A stretch of DNA of 64,000 nt from Microtetraspora sp. NBRC 16547 (GCF_030268965.1 NZ_BSSE01000013.1:67642-131641), one strand, 5' to 3'; shown: positions 45,582 through 54,811, counted from the first letter of the stretch. The notes: a model not told the origin generated them from the letters alone. Translations and numbers: made by a program.

Positions 45582-46886
45582 GTGTCGGTCCCCCTTCCCT
45601 TCGCGGCGCCGCTCGCCCAGACCGCCCCGGACACCGCCGCGTCCGGCCCCTCCGCCGCTGACCCGCAGGTCACCGGCCACGCCTCACCGGTGCCCAGATA
45701 CATCTCCTCCGCCCACCCTCCCGCCGATGCGGCGCCGCCGGTTCACAACGCTTCCGACGCCCCCTCGCCGGTGCGTCCCGGCCACGCGCCCGCCCCGGTC
45801 TTCCTCCCGATCGTGGACCTCGACACCGGCGGCGTCGTCGCCGTCGAGGTGGCGGCGGGCGACGCCGCCGGGCCCGCGCCGTCCGACGTCTCCGGGACGG
45901 TGCGGGGCCTGTACGCCGCGTCCCGGGCGGCCGCGCTCCTTCCGCTCATGCTGCCGATCCCGGCCCGCGCGGTGATCGGCGGGTCCGGCGGCCTCGCCCC
46001 GCTGCACGAGGCGGTGCGCGCGTCCGGCCGGAGGCCGCGCGAGCTGATCCTCGTGATCGAGGGGGACGTCCCGCCCGCGGACCGGCGCGCCCTCCTCGTC
46101 GGGATCGATGGCCTGCGCGCCACCGGATATCTCGTGGCCTTCGGCGGGATCGGCAGCGCGCACCTGCCGCTCGACCTGCTCGCCGACGCGTCGCCGTACG
46201 TGATCGTGCTGGCCCGCGACCTCGTGGACCGGGTGCCGCGCGACCCGCGCAGGAGCGCGCTCGCCGAGTCGCTCGTGGGGGTGGCGCGCGCCCTCGGCAC
46301 GCACGTGCTCGCCCCGGGCCTGCGGGACGAGGCGCAGCTCGCCGCCGCGCGCGGCTGGGGCATCCGGCTGGCCCAGGGCCCGCTGCTCGCGCCGATCGAC
46401 TGGAAGCCGTCCGGCGGCCGGGTCCAGGTGCACGTCCCGCTGCCCGTCCCGGACACCACGCCGGTGACCGCGCTGCTCGGGCCGCGCGTCCAGGAGCTGC
46501 TGCTGCCCGCGGTGACGCTGTCCTCCGACGCGACCGCCGAGGACGTGATCGCGGCGTTCGGCTCCGAGCCGTCGATCACCAGCGTCATCCTGGTGGACGA
46601 GTACCAGCGCCCGGTCGGCAGCGCCGACCGGAGCCGCTTCCTGCTCTTCATGGCCGGTGCGTACGGCCATGCGCTGCACGCCAAGAAGCCGGCCAGGCGC
46701 CTGGCGGACGCGACCAGGACCGTCCCCAGGACCACGCCCGCGATCGCCGCCATGCAGCTCGCGGGCCGGGACGCGTCCCGCGTCTACGACGACCTGGTGG
46801 TGGTCGACGAGGTGGGCCGCTGCATGGGCATCGTCCGCGTCGGCGACCTGATCCGCAACGTCGCGAACCTTCCGACCTCCCGCTGA
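45582..46886 (+). CDS. Degenerate EAL-domain protein with C-terminal CBS-like region
   Basis: About 434 residues. The central part follows the EAL phosphodiesterase fold by eye (PIVDLDTGGVVAVEV at the ExLxR position, RELILVIEGD, GYLVAFGGIGSA at the DDFGTG position, YVIVLARDLVD at the DxLKID position), but the metal-binding Asp pair and the catalytic Lys are missing. So it should not hydrolyse cyclic-di-GMP and may instead bind it or another ligand. The C-terminal third (TLSSDATAEDVIAAF through VYDDLVVVDEVGRCMGIVRVGDLIR) is CBS-like and common in GGDEF-containing actinobacterial proteins. The first 80 residues are Pro/Ala-rich and probably disordered. The start is uncertain; GTG at 45582 is my choice. 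Confidence 0.6.
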   Translation: MSVPLPFAAPLAQTAPDTAASGPSAADPQVTGHASPVPRYISSAHPPADAAPPVHNASDAPSPVRPGHAPAPVFLPIVDLDTGGVVAVEVAAGDAAGPAPSDVSGTVRGLYAASRAAALLPLMLPIPARAVIGGSGGLAPLHEAVRASGRRPRELILVIEGDVPPADRRALLVGIDGLRATGYLVAFGGIGSAHLPLDLLADASPYVIVLARDLVDRVPRDPRRSALAESLVGVARALGTHVLAPGLRDEAQLAAARGWGIRLAQGPLLAPIDWKPSGGRVQVHVPLPVPDTTPVTALLGPRVQELLLPAVTLSSDATAEDVIAAFGSEPSITSVILVDEYQRPVGSADRSRFLLFMAGAYGHALHAKKPARRLADATRTVPRTTPAIAAMQLAGRDASRVYDDLVVVDEVGRCMGIVRVGDLIRNVANLPTSR

Positions 46887-46920
46887 CCACGTCGCCGCCG
46901 CGGATCGGGATATCCCGGTC

Positions 46921-47088
46921 TCACACCACTGCCGTCGGCTGCCGGCCGGATGGGCCCACGGTGGGGTGCACCTTTCGCTCGACCAGACCGTTGCGCTCCA
47001 ACATGCGCTGCCCGGACCCGCTCCGCCAGGCCGCTGTCAGGTCGTGCAAATCCCGCGCGATCCGGAGCCGTTCCTCCCCGGCCGCTCG
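46921..47088 (-). pseudogene. Remnant joining a histidine-kinase H-box to an HxlR-like winged-helix fragment
   Basis: On the minus strand an open stretch encodes AAGEERLRIARDLHDLTAA, a near-perfect HisKA_3 H-box with the phospho-His, then runs straight into RMLERNGLVERKVHPTV, which resembles the wing of an HxlR-type HTH regulator, and stops. Neither domain is complete, and no upstream start or rest of a kinase is present. It looks like the decayed scar of two genes joined by deletion. The fragment lies inside the gap before the protein kinase gene. Confidence 0.45.
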
Positions 47089-47166
47089 TGATGGGGCCGG
47101 ACGCCTTGATCGCTCCGTTAGGGTGTTTGCATCCTTTGGCGGTGATTTCGTAGGGGGCTGGTCACG

Positions 47167-48816
47167 GTGAACGGCTCGGTGGGGGTCTCCTCCGTGCTCG
47201 GCGACCGCTACCGGCTGGACGCGCTGATCGGCCGGGGCGGGATGGCCGAGGTCTGGCGCGGCCAGGATCTGGTTCGCGACTGGCCGGTGGCGGTCAAGGT
47301 CTTCGCGGCGGAGGCGTCCGACCCGTCGATGCGGGCGCGGTTCGCGCAGGAGGCGCGCACCGCCGCGCGGGTGGTGCACCCCAACGTCGTCAGCGTGTAC
47401 GACGTGGGCGAGCACGCCGGGCTGCCGTTCCTGGTGATGGAGCTGCTCTCCGGCCGTAGCCTGGCCGAGGAGCTGACGGCGCGCGGGCCGCTCAGCGTGG
47501 ACGAGTTCCGCCACCTCGTCGGGCAGATCGCCGTCGGCCTGGACGCCGCGCACCGGGCCGGCGTCGTGCACCGCGACATCAAGCCCGCCAACCTGCACCT
47601 GACCGACGACGGCCAGATCAAGGTGGTCGACTTCGGGATCGCCCGGCTGGCGGACGAGGCGACGGCCCGGTTGACCGCCGTCGGCATGATCGTCGGCACC
47701 GCCGCGTACCTGTCCCCCGAGCAGATCATGGGCCGCCCCGGGGACGCGGCCAGCGACATGTACGCGCTGGGCTGCGTGTGTTACGAGCTGCTGTGCGGTC
47801 ACCCGCCGTTCACGGGGTCCTCGACGGAGCTGGTCTTCCAGCACGTCCAGCAGTCTCCCGCGCCGCTTCGCGGCTACCGGCCCGACCTTCCGGTCGAGCT
47901 GGAGGTGCTGGTGCTGGCGCTGCTGGACAAGGATCCGGGCGCCCGGCCGACCGTCGGAGAGGTGATCGCCCGCGTGCGCGCGACCCCGCCTCCGCGGGCG
48001 GGCGACACCGCGGTCCTCGACGTGGGCGCCGCCCTGCTCGACGGCGGCGTCCCGCCGCCCGCCTGGCCGCCGTCTGCCCATCCGCCTAGCGGAGACCACG
48101 CGCCCGGCGGGCCGACCACGCACATGTCCGGCTGGCCGCCGGCACAGGGGCCCACTCAGGGGCCCACTCAGGGGCCCACTCAGGGGCCCACACAGGGGCC
48201 CACACAGGGGCACGGCGGGCCGGCCGCACACGGGTTCACCGCGCCCGGTCTGTCCGCGTATGGATTCGGCGCACCCGGACCGTCCGTCCGCGGTGGACCG
48301 GCGACGCGTCGCGGGATGTCCCGGCGCAAGGGGGCGATGATCGCCGCGGCGGCGGTCATCCCTGTCGTGGGGTTGGTATGGCTGGCCTCCTCGTCCTCGA
48401 CACCGCCGTCCGACGCCCCTCCCGCCGCGGCGAGTACGGGTGCCACCACGAAGCCCTCCCCTGCCCGCCAGAGTCCGTCCACGGCGCCGACGCGGTCCGC
48501 CGTCCCGTCCGCCACTCCGTCACCGTCGCCGAGCAGGACCGCGACCGGCCCCCGGGCGTGGCTGGCCGGACTGGAGAGCGCCCTGGCCGCACAGGAGCAG
48601 CAGCGCGGCATCGACTCCGACACGGCGGAGAAGGTGCGCGATGCGATCGAGGAGATCCGGGACAAGCTCGAGGACGGCGAGCCGCGAAAGGTCCAGAAGA
48701 AGCTGCGGGAGCTCGGCAAGACGCTGAGCAAGGCGCAGCACAGGGGCAGGCTGGCCTCCAGCGGACCGCTGATCGACTACGTGAACCGCTCCGGTCTCCT
48801 GTCGGGCAGAGGCTGA
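47167..48816 (+). CDS. Membrane-anchored Ser/Thr protein kinase
   Basis: A 549-residue Hanks-type kinase. The kinase domain (about 10-270) has the Gly loop GRGGMAEVW, Lys44 (VAVKVF), HRDIKPANL with Asp137, DFG at 155-157 and the APE-like LSPEQ. After a Pro-rich juxtamembrane linker with five GPTQ repeats (about 327-347) comes one membrane helix (about 388-407), a Ser/Thr/Pro-rich wall-spanning stretch, and an extracellular helical domain (about 460-549, highly charged, [19 protein letters not shown]) that is not PASTA. The start is GTG at 47167 with a GGGGG ribosome-binding site. The ligand and substrates are unknown. Confidence 0.92.
   Translation: MNGSVGVSSVLGDRYRLDALIGRGGMAEVWRGQDLVRDWPVAVKVFAAEASDPSMRARFAQEARTAARVVHPNVVSVYDVGEHAGLPFLVMELLSGRSLAEELTARGPLSVDEFRHLVGQIAVGLDAAHRAGVVHRDIKPANLHLTDDGQIKVVDFGIARLADEATARLTAVGMIVGTAAYLSPEQIMGRPGDAASDMYALGCVCYELLCGHPPFTGSSTELVFQHVQQSPAPLRGYRPDLPVELEVLVLALLDKDPGARPTVGEVIARVRATPPPRAGDTAVLDVGAALLDGGVPPPAWPPSAHPPSGDHAPGGPTTHMSGWPPAQGPTQGPTQGPTQGPTQGPTQGHGGPAAHGFTAPGLSAYGFGAPGPSVRGGPATRRGMSRRKGAMIAAAAVIPVVGLVWLASSSSTPPSDAPPAAASTGATTKPSPARQSPSTAPTRSAVPSATPSPSPSRTATGPRAWLAGLESALAAQEQQRGIDSDTAEKVRDAIEEIRDKLEDGEPRKVQKKLRELGKTLSKAQHRGRLASSGPLIDYVNRSGLLSGRG
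48145..48204 (+). repeat. 12-bp tandem repeat in the kinase linker
   Basis: Five 12-bp units (CAGGGGCCCACT, the last two ending ACA) from 48145 to 48204 encode GPTQ repeats in frame. Confidence 0.92.
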
Positions 48817-49160
48817 CCGAAGGAGATCGCCGGAGCGTCGACGCTCTCGTCGGTGGCGGGCAGTTCCTCGGCCACGCCGTCCACGACCTCGACGGGGACG
48901 GGAGCCCTCGCGGCGGCGCGGACGGCGATCTCGCGCAACCGGCGCTCGGGTTCGACCGCGACCACCCGCGTGACGTCCGGCGGGTAGTGCGGGAAGTTCA
49001 GCCCGTTGCCCGCCCCCACCTCGATGACCTGGCCGGAGAGCCCGGCCAGCAGGGTCCGGCGGTGCCCGATCATGCCGTGGCGTTCCAACGTCCGGCTCAT
49101 CCGGGGATAGAGCCGCGCGAAGAGCGGGTGGTCGATGGCCGTTCTCGGCATGGGCGTCAC
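48777..49160 (-). pseudogene. C-terminally truncated class I SAM methyltransferase
   Basis: A 127-residue frame begins like a small SAM-dependent methyltransferase: ARLYPRMSRTLERHG, then motif I VIEVGAGNGLNF, the acidic AVEPE after motif I and VVDGVAEELPATDESVDA. The family continues for about 80 more residues with a VLCSVP-type motif and a conserved C-terminal half. Here it switches to unrelated sequence ([18 protein letters not shown]) and stops inside the 3' end of the kinase gene, overlapping it by 40 nt. It is probably nonfunctional. Confidence 0.6.
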
Positions 49161-49248
49161 CGGTCCCGGGGAAGGCGCGGACAGCGGCGGACGTGGAACG
49201 GCCGCCTCTTCCTCCTCAGACTGCCACGCGCACGGTGACGCTGCGCAA

Positions 49249-50094
49249 TCAGAGGCGGCAGGCGTAGATGGCGGTGATCAGGATGGCCTTCGCGCCGATC
49301 TCCCAGAGCTGGTCCATCATCTGCTGGTGGCCCTTGCGCGGCACCATGGCGCGTACGGCGACCCAGCCCTCACGGTGCAGCGGCGACACCGTCGGCCCCT
49401 CGACGCCCGGCGTGATCGCGATGGCCTCCTCGATCCGCTCGACGCGGATGTCGTAGTCCATCATCACGTAGTCGCGGGCGACCAGAACGCCTTGGAGCCG
49501 CCGGATGAGCTGCTGGAACCCGTTCGTCTCCGGAGCGCCGGTCCGCTTGATGAGCACGGCCTCGGAGTGGGCGATGGGCTCCCCGAAGACCTCCAGGCCG
49601 ACGTTGCGGAGCGTGGTGCCGGTCTCGACGACGTCGGCGACGGCGTCCGCGACACCCAGCCGGATCGCCGTCTCCACCGCGCCGTCGAGCTTGATGACCC
49701 GGGCGTCGATGCCTTCCTCGGCGAGGTACTTGCCGAGGAGACCGGCGTAGGAGGTGGCGATCCGCAGGCCGGACAGGTCGGCCACGCCGCCGTACCTCCC
49801 GGCGGACGCGGCGAAGCGGAACGTCGACCTCCCGAAGCCCAGCGGGACGACCTCCTCGGCCGGAGCTCCCGAGTCGACCAGCATGTCGCGGCCGGTGATG
49901 CCCGCGTCGAGCGTGCCCTCGCCCACGTAGACGGCGATGTCGCGGGGACGCAGGAAGAACAGCTCGCAGGAGTTCTCCGGGTCGACGACCACGAGCTCCT
50001 TGCTGTCCTTGCGCGGACGGTAACCGGCTTCTTTCAGGATGGTCTGGGCGGCTTCGGCGAGCGCGCCCTTGTTCGGTACGGCAAGACGCAACAT
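49249..50094 (-). CDS. hisG: ATP phosphoribosyltransferase HisG (long form)
   Basis: Catalyses the first step of histidine synthesis (ATP + PRPP). The 281-residue protein is the long form with a C-terminal regulatory domain (about 210-281) that confers histidine feedback inhibition. It contains RLAVPNKGALAEAAQ at the N-terminus, GITGRDMLVDSG, and the PRPP motif DAVADVVETGTTLR. The ATG at 50092-50094 starts exactly at the family's N-terminus. It lies 70 nt after hisE on the same strand, as in other Actinobacteria. Confidence 0.95.
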   Translation of the reverse strand: MLRLAVPNKGALAEAAQTILKEAGYRPRKDSKELVVVDPENSCELFFLRPRDIAVYVGEGTLDAGITGRDMLVDSGAPAEEVVPLGFGRSTFRFAASAGRYGGVADLSGLRIATSYAGLLGKYLAEEGIDARVIKLDGAVETAIRLGVADAVADVVETGTTLRNVGLEVFGEPIAHSEAVLIKRTGAPETNGFQQLIRRLQGVLVARDYVMMDYDIRVERIEEAIAITPGVEGPTVSPLHREGWVAVRAMVPRKGHQQMMDQLWEIGAKAILITAIYACRL

Positions 50095-50164
50095 GGTGTG
50101 ACAGAACCCTTTCGGGACGCGGATGACGAGGTCATGAAACGCGTTTCGGCCGCCGGTGGGCGGC

Positions 50165-50428
50165 CTAGAGATGCTTGTAGACCTCGTCGAGCCCGATGCC
50201 GCGCGCCAGCATGAGGACCTGCACGTGGTAGAGCAGCTGGGAGATCTCCTCCGCCGCGCGCTCGGTGGACTCGTGCTCGGCCGCCATCCAGCTCTCGGCG
50301 GCCTCCTCGACGACCTTCTTCCCGATGGCATGGACCCCGGCGTCCAGCGCGGCCACGGTGCCCGAGCCCGCGGGCCGGGTGCGCGCCTTCTCCGACAGCT
50401 CGGCGTACAGCTCTTCGAAGGTCTTCAT
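50165..50428 (-). CDS. hisE: Phosphoribosyl-ATP pyrophosphatase HisE
   Basis: Second enzyme of histidine synthesis. The 87-residue all-helical protein carries the MazG-like signature [18 protein letters not shown] and [14 protein letters not shown] with the metal-binding acidic residues. The ATG at 50426-50428 has AAAGAGA upstream; a much longer upstream frame is not protein-like. It is a stand-alone HisE, unlike the HisIE fusions of enterics. Confidence 0.95.
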   Translation of the reverse strand: MKTFEELYAELSEKARTRPAGSGTVAALDAGVHAIGKKVVEEAAESWMAAEHESTERAAEEISQLLYHVQVLMLARGIGLDEVYKHL

Positions 50429-50532
50429 GATCTCTTTCAGGGTTGTCGGGTGATGCGGAACAAGCGTAGTCGGTCCACGCGACCTGCCGCATCGCGCCAC
50501 TCGCCCGCCGCGTCCGCCGTGCGTGTCCGCTG

Positions 50533-51498
50533 TCAGCCGAAGAGCTTCCTGGCGGTCCTCAGGTGTTCCAGGGCCTGGAGGGACTGGCCGCCCTCGTGGC
50601 CGTTGAACGGCCAGATCGAGATGTCCTTGGGACCGGCGTAATGATTGTAGGTGGCGAACACGGTCGAGGCCGGGGTCACCTCGTCCCGCAGCCCGACGGA
50701 GAACCGGGCGGGCACCGTCGCCCTGGCCGCGAAGTTCGTCCCGTCGAAGTAGGCGAGGGTGGCGAAGACGTCCTCGGTCCTGTCCCGGTTGACCGCGCAG
50801 AACCGGCTCAGCTCCCCGTACGGCAGGGCGTCGGTGATCTCCACGGCATGGCGGATGTGGCACATGAACGGCACGTCGACGAACGCGTAGGAGATCCCGG
50901 GGGCGAGCGCGGCGGCGGCGAGGGCCATGCCGCCGCCCTGGCTGGCGCCCGCGACGGCGATCCGCTCCGTGTCCACGGCGGGATGCGCTCTGGCCGCCTC
51001 GACGGCGCGCACGACGTCGGTGTACAGGCGCCGGTAGTAATAGTCGTCGCGGTCGAGGACGCCCCGCGTCAGCTTCCCGGCGGTCTCGGGGCCGGTCCCG
51101 GGGGCCGGGTCGGACGTGTCGCCCTGCCGCCAGCCACCGCCCTGGCCCCGCGTGTCCATCACGAAGGCGGCGTATCCCGCGGCGGGCCACAGCAGCCACT
51201 CGTGCGGCAGGCCGCGCCCGCCGTTGTAGCCGATGTACTCGACGACGCAGGGCAGCGGCCCATCCGGGGACGCGGGAGTGAGCAGCCACCCCTTGATCGG
51301 GTGCCCGCCGAATCCGGCGAAGGTCACGTCGTACACGTCCACCTGCGAGAGGTGGGCGTCGTACGGCGTGAAGGTCGCCGCCAGCTCGTACGCGCGGGCC
51401 TCGGCCAGCGTCCGCTCCCAGAAGGCGTCGAAGTCCGCGGGTTCGGCCCGTTCGGGCAGGTAGGCGCGGAGCTGGTCGAGCGGCATGTCGGCGAACAC
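50533..51498 (-). CDS. Acetylxylan esterase / cephalosporin-C deacetylase (CE7 family)
   Basis: A 321-residue alpha/beta hydrolase of carbohydrate esterase family 7, which deacetylates short xylo-oligosaccharides and cephalosporins. The nucleophile is in GASQGGGMA, the Asp in [10 protein letters not shown] and the His in NGHEGG; the CE7 tell-tale [14 protein letters not shown] follows the first core strand. No signal peptide, so it is intracellular like other family members. The start is GTG at 51496-51498, because AAGGAG lies six bases upstream and [11 protein letters not shown] begins the family sequence. Confidence 0.9.
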   Translation of the reverse strand: MFADMPLDQLRAYLPERAEPADFDAFWERTLAEARAYELAATFTPYDAHLSQVDVYDVTFAGFGGHPIKGWLLTPASPDGPLPCVVEYIGYNGGRGLPHEWLLWPAAGYAAFVMDTRGQGGGWRQGDTSDPAPGTGPETAGKLTRGVLDRDDYYYRRLYTDVVRAVEAARAHPAVDTERIAVAGASQGGGMALAAAALAPGISYAFVDVPFMCHIRHAVEITDALPYGELSRFCAVNRDRTEDVFATLAYFDGTNFAARATVPARFSVGLRDEVTPASTVFATYNHYAGPKDISIWPFNGHEGGQSLQALEHLRTARKLFG

Positions 51499-51571
51499 GG
51501 GGGACTCCTTACGCACAGGCACACGCGGGCGGGGATCCCGGTGGCGCGGACCGTTCCGGGAGGGGGAACGT

Positions 51572-51611
51572 GGCAGGCGCCGGTGCCCCGCGCGGGGCAC
51601 CGGCGCCTGCC
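51572..51611. terminator. Perfect 40-bp palindrome downstream of the helicase gene
   Basis: Bases 51572-51589 pair perfectly with 51594-51611 (18 bp) around GCGC, which is itself self-complementary, so all 40 bases are palindromic. The stem is almost all G-C. It lies between the helicase stop (read leftward, 51631) and the esterase start and probably terminates the helicase transcript. Confidence 0.8.
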
Positions 51612-51630
51612 GGATTATCGAACGATGGGC

Positions 51631-53808
51631 TCAGCGGCCGTAACGGTTGCCGGAGGGCCCTCCGGCGCGACCGCCCGGACGACCGCCCTGGCGGAAGCCG
51701 CCGCCGCGCGGAGCGCGGAAGTCACCCCGGCTGTCCGGACGACGCTCGTCACGGTGACCCTCGCGGTTCCCGTCCCGGTGGCCGTCACGGTGGGCGCCGC
51801 GCTCGCCGTCGCGGTAGCCGCCACGCTCCGGGCGGCCCTCGCCGTTCTGGCCGCCCGGACGGTCGCCGCGGAAGCCGCCGGACGAGCCGCGGCCGTCGTT
51901 CCAGGAGCCACGCGAGCGGTCCCCCTGGTAGCGGCGGCCGTCGCCGTCCCGGTCGCTCCGGAAGGGGCGGCTGTCCCGGTCACCCCGGTTGCCGCCATCG
52001 CGGTCGCCACGGTAGGGACGGTCGCCCTGGTTGCCGCCATCGCGGTCGCCACGGTAGGGGCGGTCGCCCTGGTTGCCGCCCCGGCGGTCACCACGGAACG
52101 GAGCAGCGTCGCGGTCGCCGCGGAAGGGGCGGTTGTCCCGGTCACCCCGGTTGCCGCCGTCGCGATCGCCGCGGAACGGACGCTCGCCGCCGTCGCGGTC
52201 GCCGCGGAAGGGACGGCTGTCCCGGTCACCCCGGTAGCCGCCGTCACGGTCGCCGCGGAACGGGCGTGCTCCGTCGCGGGAGCCTCCGTGCTCCCCGGCA
52301 CGGTGCTCGGAGTCGCGCCCCTCGCTCCCCCGTGCCTCGAAGCGGCGCCCGCCGTCCCGGCCGGGCCGGCCGTCGCGGTCGAACCTGCGCTCGCGGCGGT
52401 CGCCGAAGCGACGGGGGCGGCCCTCGCCGCCCTGGCCCTCACGGCGCGGACGCAGCGGCTTGCGGACGTCGGGCTCCCACACGGGGATCGCCTCACCGCT
52501 GGGCTGACGCGCGCCGGCGACCTCGGCGAGCGCCGCGTCGCCCGGCCGTACGCGGTGCCGCGACGGGGAGATCCCCGCGCGGCGGGTCATCGCGTCGGTG
52601 GAGCGGCGCTCGTTCGGCATGACGAGCGTCACGACGCTGCCGCTCTCGCCCGCGCGGGCCGTACGGCCGCCGCGGTGCAGGTAGCTCTTGTGGTCCATCG
52701 GCGGGTCGACGTGCAGCACGAGGCTGACGTCGTCCACGTGGATGCCCCGGGCGGCGACATCGGTGCACACCAGCACGCTCACATTGCCCTCGCGGAACTC
52801 CCCGAGGATGCGGGTGCGCTGGTTCTGCCGCTTGCCGCCGTGCAGACCGCCGGCGCGGATGCCGACCCGGGCGAGCTGCTTGACGACCCGGTCCACGCCG
52901 TGCTGGGTGCGGACGAACAGGATCGTCCGGCCCTCGCGGTTGGCGATCTCGGCCGTCACGTCGACCTTGTCGTCCCGGTGGACCTGGAAGAGGTGGTGCT
53001 CCATGGTCTCGACCGAGGAGGTCGCCGGAGCCAGCGAGTGCGTCACCGGGTCGGAGAGGAACCGCTGGACCAGCTTGTCCACGTCACCGTCGAGGGTGGC
53101 GGAGAAGAGCAGCCGCTGGCTGTCCGAGGGGGTGGCGTCGAGGATCGCGCTCACCACGGGGAAGAAGCCGAGGTCGCACATGTGGTCGGCCTCGTCGAGC
53201 ACGGTGACCTGGACGTCCTGGAGCGAGCACTCGCCCTGCTCCATGAGGTCGGTCAGGCGTCCGGGGGTGGCCACGACGATCTCGACGCCGCGGCGCAGCG
53301 CCTCGATCTGCCTGCCCATGGACATGCCGCCGACGACGGTGCGGGTGCGCAGCGACAGCCCGCGGCCGAGCGGCTCCAGGGTGTCGGCGACCTGCAGGGC
53401 CAGCTCACGGGTGGGCACGAGGATGACGGCGCGCGGGCGCTTGGGCAGGGCACGCTCCCCGGCGAGGCGGGCCATGGTGGGCAGGCCGAAGGCGAGGGTC
53501 TTGCCGGAGCCGGTCTGGCCGCGGCCGAGCACGTCGCGTCCGGCGAGGACGTCGGGGATGGCCGCGCTCTGGATGGGGAACGGCTCGGTGATGCCGTCAC
53601 GGGCCAGCCCGGAGACGAGCGGCTTCGGCAGGCCGAGCTGCGCGAAGCCGGCGCCGGACGGCGCGGAGGATTCGGTGGCCGCAGCGTCTGAGGTGGCCTC
53701 TGAGGCGGCGTCGGAGGCGGCCTCTGAGGAGGGTGCCGAGATGTCCTCGGAGGACATGGGGGAAATATGGCCAGCGTCAAGCATGGTCACGAGGTTCGTG
53801 CCTTTCAT
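51631..53808 (-). CDS. DEAD-box RNA helicase with a long RGD/FRGDRDGG-repeat tail
   Basis: A protein of about 725 residues. The helicase core (about 40-420) has the Q motif, Walker A GRGQTGSGKT, PTRELALQ, VLDEADHM, SAT and HRGGRTARAGESG. Past about residue 470 follows a low-complexity tail rich in Arg, Gly and Asp with many FRGDRDGG-like units, like the condensate-forming tails of bacterial cold-shock helicases. It probably remodels structured RNA at low temperature or during ribosome assembly. Starts are uncertain: Met at 53808 is my choice, with Met 24 nt downstream (53784) or 87 nt upstream (53895) as alternatives. Confidence 0.9.
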   Translation of the reverse strand: MKGTNLVTMLDAGHISPMSSEDISAPSSEAASDAASEATSDAAATESSAPSGAGFAQLGLPKPLVSGLARDGITEPFPIQSAAIPDVLAGRDVLGRGQTGSGKTLAFGLPTMARLAGERALPKRPRAVILVPTRELALQVADTLEPLGRGLSLRTRTVVGGMSMGRQIEALRRGVEIVVATPGRLTDLMEQGECSLQDVQVTVLDEADHMCDLGFFPVVSAILDATPSDSQRLLFSATLDGDVDKLVQRFLSDPVTHSLAPATSSVETMEHHLFQVHRDDKVDVTAEIANREGRTILFVRTQHGVDRVVKQLARVGIRAGGLHGGKRQNQRTRILGEFREGNVSVLVCTDVAARGIHVDDVSLVLHVDPPMDHKSYLHRGGRTARAGESGSVVTLVMPNERRSTDAMTRRAGISPSRHRVRPGDAALAEVAGARQPSGEAIPVWEPDVRKPLRPRREGQGGEGRPRRFGDRRERRFDRDGRPGRDGGRRFEARGSEGRDSEHRAGEHGGSRDGARPFRGDRDGGYRGDRDSRPFRGDRDGGERPFRGDRDGGNRGDRDNRPFRGDRDAAPFRGDRRGGNQGDRPYRGDRDGGNQGDRPYRGDRDGGNRGDRDSRPFRSDRDGDGRRYQGDRSRGSWNDGRGSSGGFRGDRPGGQNGEGRPERGGYRDGERGAHRDGHRDGNREGHRDERRPDSRGDFRAPRGGGFRQGGRPGGRAGGPSGNRYGR
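51910..52275. repeat. Direct repeats in the helicase tail gene region
   Basis: Near-identical 24- to 51-bp units recur through this part of the gene, coding FRGDRDGG and NQGDRPYRGDRDGG repeats. They make the locus prone to slippage and hard to assemble. Confidence 0.85.
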
Positions 53809-54417
53809 CGAAGATGACGTGTCGGAACACGTGGGCGCGTCACTTCTGCGAAAGGACGAGCCAGGACGGGTACGGCGTGGCCGTACTTCATTCATTCATT
53901 CGAACGCAGGGGTGTTCATGGGTGGGGCTTCCAGGACCGTTTCCTGGACGGACACAAAGTCCGGCGCCGCCGATTCATCCGGCGGGCTGGCCCCTGCGTC
54001 GGGCGGCAGTGCCACGCGATGCGCGCGTTGGGTGATGCGGCACTGCGGTCAAACCGGCGACCTCGGCGTTCCCGCAGACGTGCAGGGCACCCGCATTGAT
54101 ACGAGCGGCCTTGTCACGGACACCATCATTCAAGTCGCTTCGGGCATAACGAGATGCAACGATACACCATTCCCGGTGCATCAACATCGCCAGGGTCGAC
54201 CCCGGTCACGGCGCAACACACGGGTCACGGCGGGTCACGGCGGAACCTGACCGGACATGGGAGATCACGGCGGAACACCGGGGAACACCGGGGAACACGG
54301 CGATGGTGCCGCCTCATCGCTCGTGACGCGGCACCATCGGTGACATCGGTGACCGGCCGGTCGCCCCGGCCGGAGCGGCCTCCCGGGACTCGTACGCCCG
54401 GGGCCGTACGACGTGGG
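53809..54417. other. 609-bp gene-free region between suf operon and helicase gene
   Basis: The longest gene-free stretch of the window, upstream of the leftward helicase gene. It contains an ACGTGT-CGGA-ACACGT palindrome (53817-53832), a TTCATTCATTC tract (about 53888-53898), GGTCACGGCGG repeats (about 54203-54275), three 10-bp GGGAACACCG units (54271-54300) and a hairpin at 54301-54339. Open frames inside are short and not protein-like. It probably holds the helicase's promoter and long 5' leader. Confidence 0.5.
54301..54339. terminator. 11-bp hairpin beyond the suf operon
   Basis: CGATGGTGCCG (54301-54311) pairs perfectly with CGGCACCATCG (54329-54339) around a 17-nt loop, about 80 nt past the stop of the last suf gene (read leftward). 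It probably ends the suf transcript. No T-run. Confidence 0.55.
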
Positions 54418-54783
54418 TCAGACGTTGAACCCCAGCATGCGGAGCTGCTCGCGGCCCTCATCGGTGATCTTGTCGGGGCCCCACGGCGGGAGCCACACCC
54501 AGTTGATCACGACGCTGGACGCGAGGTCGGCGAGGGCCGAGTTGGCCTGGTCCTCGATGACGTCGGTCAGCGGGCAGGCGGCGCTGGTCAGCGTCATGTC
54601 GATCGTCGCGATCGGCTGCTCACCCTCGCCGGCGGGGTCGAGGTTGACTCCGTAGATCAGGCCGAGATCGACCACGTTGATCCCCAGCTCGGGGTCGACG
54701 ACGTCCTTGAGGGCCTCCAGGACGTCGTCGAGGGAGGTCTCTCCGTCGAACGTCGCCGTGGGGGTCTCGGTCGGCTTGCTCAC
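54418..54783 (-). CDS. sufT: DUF59-family Fe-S assembly factor (SufT-like)
   Basis: A 121-residue MIP18-family protein (DUF59), which helps mature Fe-S proteins. It has the DPELGINVVDLGLIYG segment and the conserved metal- or cluster-linked Cys in SAACPLTDVI, and ends RMLGFNV. It is the last gene of the suf operon, 28 nt after sufU. SufT is an accessory factor when cluster demand is high. Confidence 0.9.
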   Translation of the reverse strand: MSKPTETPTATFDGETSLDDVLEALKDVVDPELGINVVDLGLIYGVNLDPAGEGEQPIATIDMTLTSAACPLTDVIEDQANSALADLASSVVINWVWLPPWGPDKITDEGREQLRMLGFNV

Positions 54784-54811
54784 GCCATCCTCCTTACGTT
54801 CGTTCGAGTGG

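Noticed and set aside
51910-52275. A CRISPR-like repeat array
   Set aside because: Units lack unique spacers, lie inside the helicase frame, and vary in length by multiples of three.
50533-53895. Long plus-strand Val/Ala-rich frame opposite the esterase and helicase genes
   Set aside because: The low-complexity AVAVTV composition is the complement of the Arg-Gly-Asp repeats of the helicase.
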